From Staphylococcus canis (GTDB lineage Bacteria; Bacillota; Bacilli; Staphylococcales; Staphylococcaceae): a stretch of DNA of 39,444 nt. Of this stretch, positions 35,183 through 39,444 are shown one piece after another. The position numbers and the translations under genes are program-made. Numbering within the stretch: the first letter of the stretch is position 1; each line of letters starts with the position of its first letter. The notes beneath the pieces are model-generated. The model ran no database searches. It was not told where the DNA came from and saw only the letters and a program-made list of their open reading frames with translations. Location of the stretch: NCBI RefSeq assembly GCF_016238445.1, contig NZ_JABANU010000019.1:1-39444 (forward strand). The letters run 5' to 3'.

Positions 35183-36123
35183 CAGAATCCTCCTTTCACT
35201 CTAATAATAATTTGCTCAAACACTAATGTTGGATTTACATTTTGAGTTAACTTTTTATGTGCTTCTGTAATTTGTTCAATAATATAGACGAGATGACGAT
35301 AACTCAACGTTGTCACTTGCTTTGTATAATCACTTTCAAGCTCTGAAAATGTAAGACGCTCAGATAGACCAGTTTTGATATACAGTAAATCTTGAAAATA
35401 CGCATTAATCGCAGAAAGTGTAAGTAGTTGGAGGCGTCGGTTTTTAGCATGTTTAAGTAATTCCGTCACACCAATGAGCGCCATATCTTGGGCATTTAAT
35501 AAACGATCACACCATTGTAATATCTGTTTACGCAATGGCGCTAGCTCAAACTCTTCATTAAGTTGCGTTGCGACATCATATTGTGTGGTATATGTACTTA
35601 ATAATTCAGCGATAGGTTTACTCATCGTCTCATCCTCAGATTCTGCTAATCGTTGCACAAAAACCTCACGTTGTAACGGACGAAAATAAACGTGCTGACA
35701 TCTTGAATGAATCGTATCTAAAATTTGCTCGGGTTTTGTAGATATTAAAATAGCCACTGTGTTTTCTGGCGGCTCTTCCAAAAATTTCAAAATACTGTTT
35801 TCTCCTTGAGTCGTCAGTTTTTCAAAATCTTGAATAATATATACTTTATAAGCACCTTCAATCGGTAATTGATTCATATGATGCACGAGCTGTTCAATAG
35901 ATTCCTTTTTTATCGTTGCTTCATCTGTTCGTATATATTGGAAGTCGGGATGGTTGTGATGCGCAACCTTTGTACTACATTGCACGTCATCTTGACATAA
36001 AATTAATTGTGCGAAACGGCGTGCTGTAGTGGTCATAGTTTCCGCATCATCCCCTTCAAATAAATAAGCATGAGATAATTTTTGATTATGATATGCTTTC
36101 GTAAGCTGTTCGAGTTCTAACAT
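35182..36123 (-). CDS. holB: DNA polymerase III delta' subunit
   Basis: Clamp-loader subunit. The 313-residue AAA+ protein carries HAYLFEGDDAETM in place of an intact Walker A, HPDFQYIR, the KVYIIQDFEKLT box, NSILKFLEEPPENT and the sensor-1 region ILDTIHSRCQHVYF. A degenerate P-loop is usual for delta'. AAAGGAAG lies 8 bases before the ATG. It is the first gene of the holB-ricT-yabA-trmN6-yazA-rsmI run, with a terminator upstream after pstA. Confidence 0.94.
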   Translation of the reverse strand: MLELEQLTKAYHNQKLSHAYLFEGDDAETMTTTARRFAQLILCQDDVQCSTKVAHHNHPDFQYIRTDEATIKKESIEQLVHHMNQLPIEGAYKVYIIQDFEKLTTQGENSILKFLEEPPENTVAILISTKPEQILDTIHSRCQHVYFRPLQREVFVQRLAESEDETMSKPIAELLSTYTTQYDVATQLNEEFELAPLRKQILQWCDRLLNAQDMALIGVTELLKHAKNRRLQLLTLSAINAYFQDLLYIKTGLSERLTFSELESDYTKQVTTLSYRHLVYIIEQITEAHKKLTQNVNPTLVFEQIIIRVKGGF

Positions 36124-36175
36124 AACATAGACTTCCTTTTAATAATATTAGGTAAGACGCTTCAATAAGTATATG

Positions 36176-36235
36176 ATAAAAAGGTTGAAACAGTATAGAC
36201 CTTAAATAAAGGTACATTCAATACTGTCACAACCT
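36176..36235 (-). terminator. Terminator after pstA
   Basis: A long imperfect stem AGGTTGTGACAGTAT with ATACTGTTTCAACCT (36221-36235 with 36181-36196), followed on the minus strand by TTTTTATC. It separates pstA from holB. Confidence 0.8.
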
Positions 36236-36247
36236 CTAGTATCACGA

Positions 36248-36598
<351 letters not shown>

Positions 36599-36689
36599 TT
36601 ATTATATCACATCATACAATAGGGCTAAATTATCATTTTCTAGATTATACCACGTCTTGTCATAATAATTGATTATTTTATAAACTAAG

Positions 36690-38662
<1,973 letters not shown>

Positions 38663-38707
38663 TATATTACACTCCCTATTAGTAAAAATAGTTTATTTCA
38701 CCTCATT

Positions 38708-38735
38708 AGTATAACGGTATACATGAACTTTTCAA
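38708..38735 (-). promoter_or_regulatory. Sigma-A type promoter of yaaO-tmk
   Basis: The -35 TTGAAA (38730-38735) and -10 TATACT (38708-38713) have a 16-base spacer on the minus strand, about 45 bases from the yaaO start. Confidence 0.65.
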
Positions 38736-38757
38736 ATACGTACATATGTTCTATAAT
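38729..38757 (+). promoter_or_regulatory. Probable promoter of the plus-strand orphan gene
   Basis: Consensus -10 TATAAT (38752-38757) on the plus strand, about 18 bases before the start codon. The -35 is weak (TTTTCA at 38729-38734) and overlaps the -35 hexamer of the divergent yaaO promoter. Confidence 0.5.
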
Positions 38758-38775
38758 CATAATGAGGTGATCGGT

Positions 38776-38976
38776 ATGCAGGAACCTAAAATAAACTTAG
38801 ATTGGGATAAAACTTTTCAAGAGTATCAAGAAATTTTAAATTGCGGGATTCACCCCAAATGGTTATATGCTGCCACAACGAATATGATTTTAGAGCCCGC
38901 TTATACGGGGCAAGGTAAACAATTTTTCTACACCGAGGATATTATTAAAGCAAGCCGTCTAATGCCTTTCTTTTAA
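38776..38976 (+). CDS. Hypothetical 66-residue protein, unrecognised
   Basis: The only plus-strand gene I can support. I chose ATG 38776 because GAGGTG lies 7 bases upstream; the frame is open from 38746. The product is small, with no signal peptide or membrane helix, mostly polar and aromatic (LDWDKTFQEYQEIL, HPKWLYAATTN, YTGQGKQFFYTEDI). A -10 hexamer before it and a plus-strand terminator 22 bases after its stop suggest a real gene. I do not recognise the family and give no function. It could also be the intact end of a larger lost gene. Confidence 0.6.
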   Translation: MQEPKINLDWDKTFQEYQEILNCGIHPKWLYAATTNMILEPAYTGQGKQFFYTEDIIKASRLMPFF

Positions 38977-38993
38977 AAATAAATGCTTTTATA

Positions 38994-39067
38994 TTTTAAC
39001 GGTTAGTGACCTCACTAACTGTTATTTTTTAGTTTTAATATAAAATGGTATAGATATCTCTATAATT
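38994..39067. repeat. Diverged repeat, copy B
   Basis: TTTTAACGGTTAGTGA hairpin followed by an AT-rich stretch ending ATATCTCTATAAT, matching the layout at 20282-20362 in the same orientation. From TCACTAAC to CTATAAT both copies are 55 bases long. A further short match, CTACAGGTG, follows in both. Confidence 0.45.
38998..39030 (+). terminator. Terminator after the orphan gene
   Basis: AACGGTTAGT/ACTAACTGTT (38998-39007 with 39014-39023, one G-U type mismatch) followed by ATTTTTTAG on the plus strand. Confidence 0.75.
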
Positions 39068-39129
39068 GTAAGCAACTCTACAGGTGCAATCATAAATCAA
39101 TCCAATGGCATCAAAATGATAAATGTTAG

Positions 39130-39204
39130 ATGCCTAAATTTACTATAGAACTGAAAGAAAAGGTGGTTAGGCAACTTGAGTGTACTGTTGCGGAACCACC
39201 TTGA
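39130..39204 (+). pseudogene. Possible IS3-type OrfA start, broken relic
   Basis: A 24-codon frame beginning MPKFTIELKEKVVRQLE, which resembles the helix-turn-helix start of IS3/IS150 OrfA proteins, then a stop. No ribosome site precedes it. The similarity covers only about 17 residues, so chance cannot be excluded. It overlaps the hairpin at 39151-39202. Confidence 0.3.
39151..39202 (-). terminator. Long hairpin near the rRNA operon end
   Basis: AAGGTGGTT/AACCACCTT outer stem with inner GCAAC/GTTGC stem. On the minus strand it is followed by TTCTTTCAG, so it could be a backup terminator for the rRNA operon or the yaaO-side boundary. Confidence 0.5.
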
Positions 39205-39235
39205 TTGAACTGACCAGTACCATTTGATAGCACAT

Positions 39236-39268
39236 CAAAAAAACGACTAGTCACTTTGACTAGTCGTT
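39236..39268 (-). terminator. Terminator of the rRNA operon
   Basis: A perfect 12-bp stem AACGACTAGTCA/TGACTAGTCGTT with a 3-base loop (39257-39268 with 39242-39253), followed by TTTTTGATG on the minus strand, about 20 bases after the 5S gene. No tRNA follows this 5S copy. Confidence 0.93.
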
Positions 39269-39286
39269 ACCGAAGAAATTATGAAA

Positions 39287-39401
39287 ACCTGGCACCGTCC
39301 TACTCTTGCGGAACGTAAGTCCGACTACCATCGGCGCTAAAGAGCTTAACTTCTGTGTTCGGCATGGGAACAGGTGTGACCTCTTTGCCATAGGCACCAG
39401 A
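39287..39401 (-). rRNA. rrf: 5S rRNA, copy 2 (end of an rRNA operon)
   Basis: A 115-nt gene running from TCTGGTGCC to GGTGCCAGGT on the minus strand, with the same core as copy 1. It is preceded by 23S-5S spacer sequence, so it belongs to an rRNA operon whose 23S and 16S genes lie beyond the right edge. It differs from copy 1 at two pairs in helix I and at the last base. Confidence 0.96.
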
Positions 39402-39444
39402 TAAACATTGAATGTATTGTACATTCAAAACTAGATAGTAAGTA
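39402..39444 (-). other. 23S-5S spacer with rRNA processing sequence
   Basis: On the minus strand the segment begins TACTTACTATCTAGTTTTGA, the type of sequence that forms the 3' strand of the 23S processing stem in staphylococci. A perfect 9-bp hairpin with a CAA loop (39408-39428) follows, before the 5S. The 23S gene itself is outside the window. Confidence 0.65.

Overview
The window looks like a chromosomal core segment of a low-GC Firmicute, almost certainly a Staphylococcus. The evidence is the gene order (lysS, fol genes, cysK, hslO, ftsH, hpt, tilS, yabR, divIC, rqcP, mazG-like, flippase, mfd, pth, rplY, prs, glmU, spoVG, ridA, purR, ispE, veg, rsmA, rnmV, tatD, metG, rsmI, yabA, ricT, holB, pstA, tmk, yaaO), protein sequences that read like staphylococcal orthologues, and the 5S-Val-Thr-Lys-Gly-Leu-Arg-Pro-Ala array leading into a 16S gene. 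Several proteins differ from the S. aureus versions I remember, so a non-aureus species is likely. The species cannot be fixed from this window.

Almost everything is on the minus strand, so transcription runs right to left. The right edge holds the 3' end of an rRNA operon: the 23S-5S spacer, a 5S gene and its terminator. A short region with repeat and IS-like relics and one plus-strand orphan gene follows. Next is a replication, signalling and translation block: yaaO-tmk, pstA, holB-ricT-yabA-trmN6-yazA-rsmI, metG, tatD-rnmV-rsmA and veg. After it come ispE-purR-ridA-spoVG, glmU-prs and rplY. A broken ISL3-type transposase lies between rplY and pth. A tightly overlapped operon, pth-mfd-flippase-mazG-rqcP-divIC-yabR, is followed by tilS-hpt, ftsH, hslO, cysK and folP-folB-folK-dus-lysS. 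The left edge is a 5S gene with its own tandem promoters and eight tRNAs, running into the first bases of a 16S gene.

Functionally the genes supply translation (tRNAs, 5S, L25, LysRS, MetRS, tRNA and rRNA modification, Pth, RqcP), nucleotide and cofactor supply (Prs, Hpt, Tmk, folate genes), envelope precursors (GlmU, IspE, flippase), division and replication control (DivIC, YabA, HolB), c-di-AMP sensing (PstA) and protein quality control (FtsH, Hsp33). Many gene pairs overlap by 1-17 bases, which suggests translational coupling. Promoters and factor-independent terminators visible by eye divide the block into units.

I see no CRISPR array, prophage, defence island or other clearly new system. 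The parts worth a second look are the structured rplY leader, paired base changes between the two 5S copies, the ISL3 relic and a diverged repeat found at two sites, and the small orphan gene beside yaaO. All calls come from reading the sequence; no database search was run.
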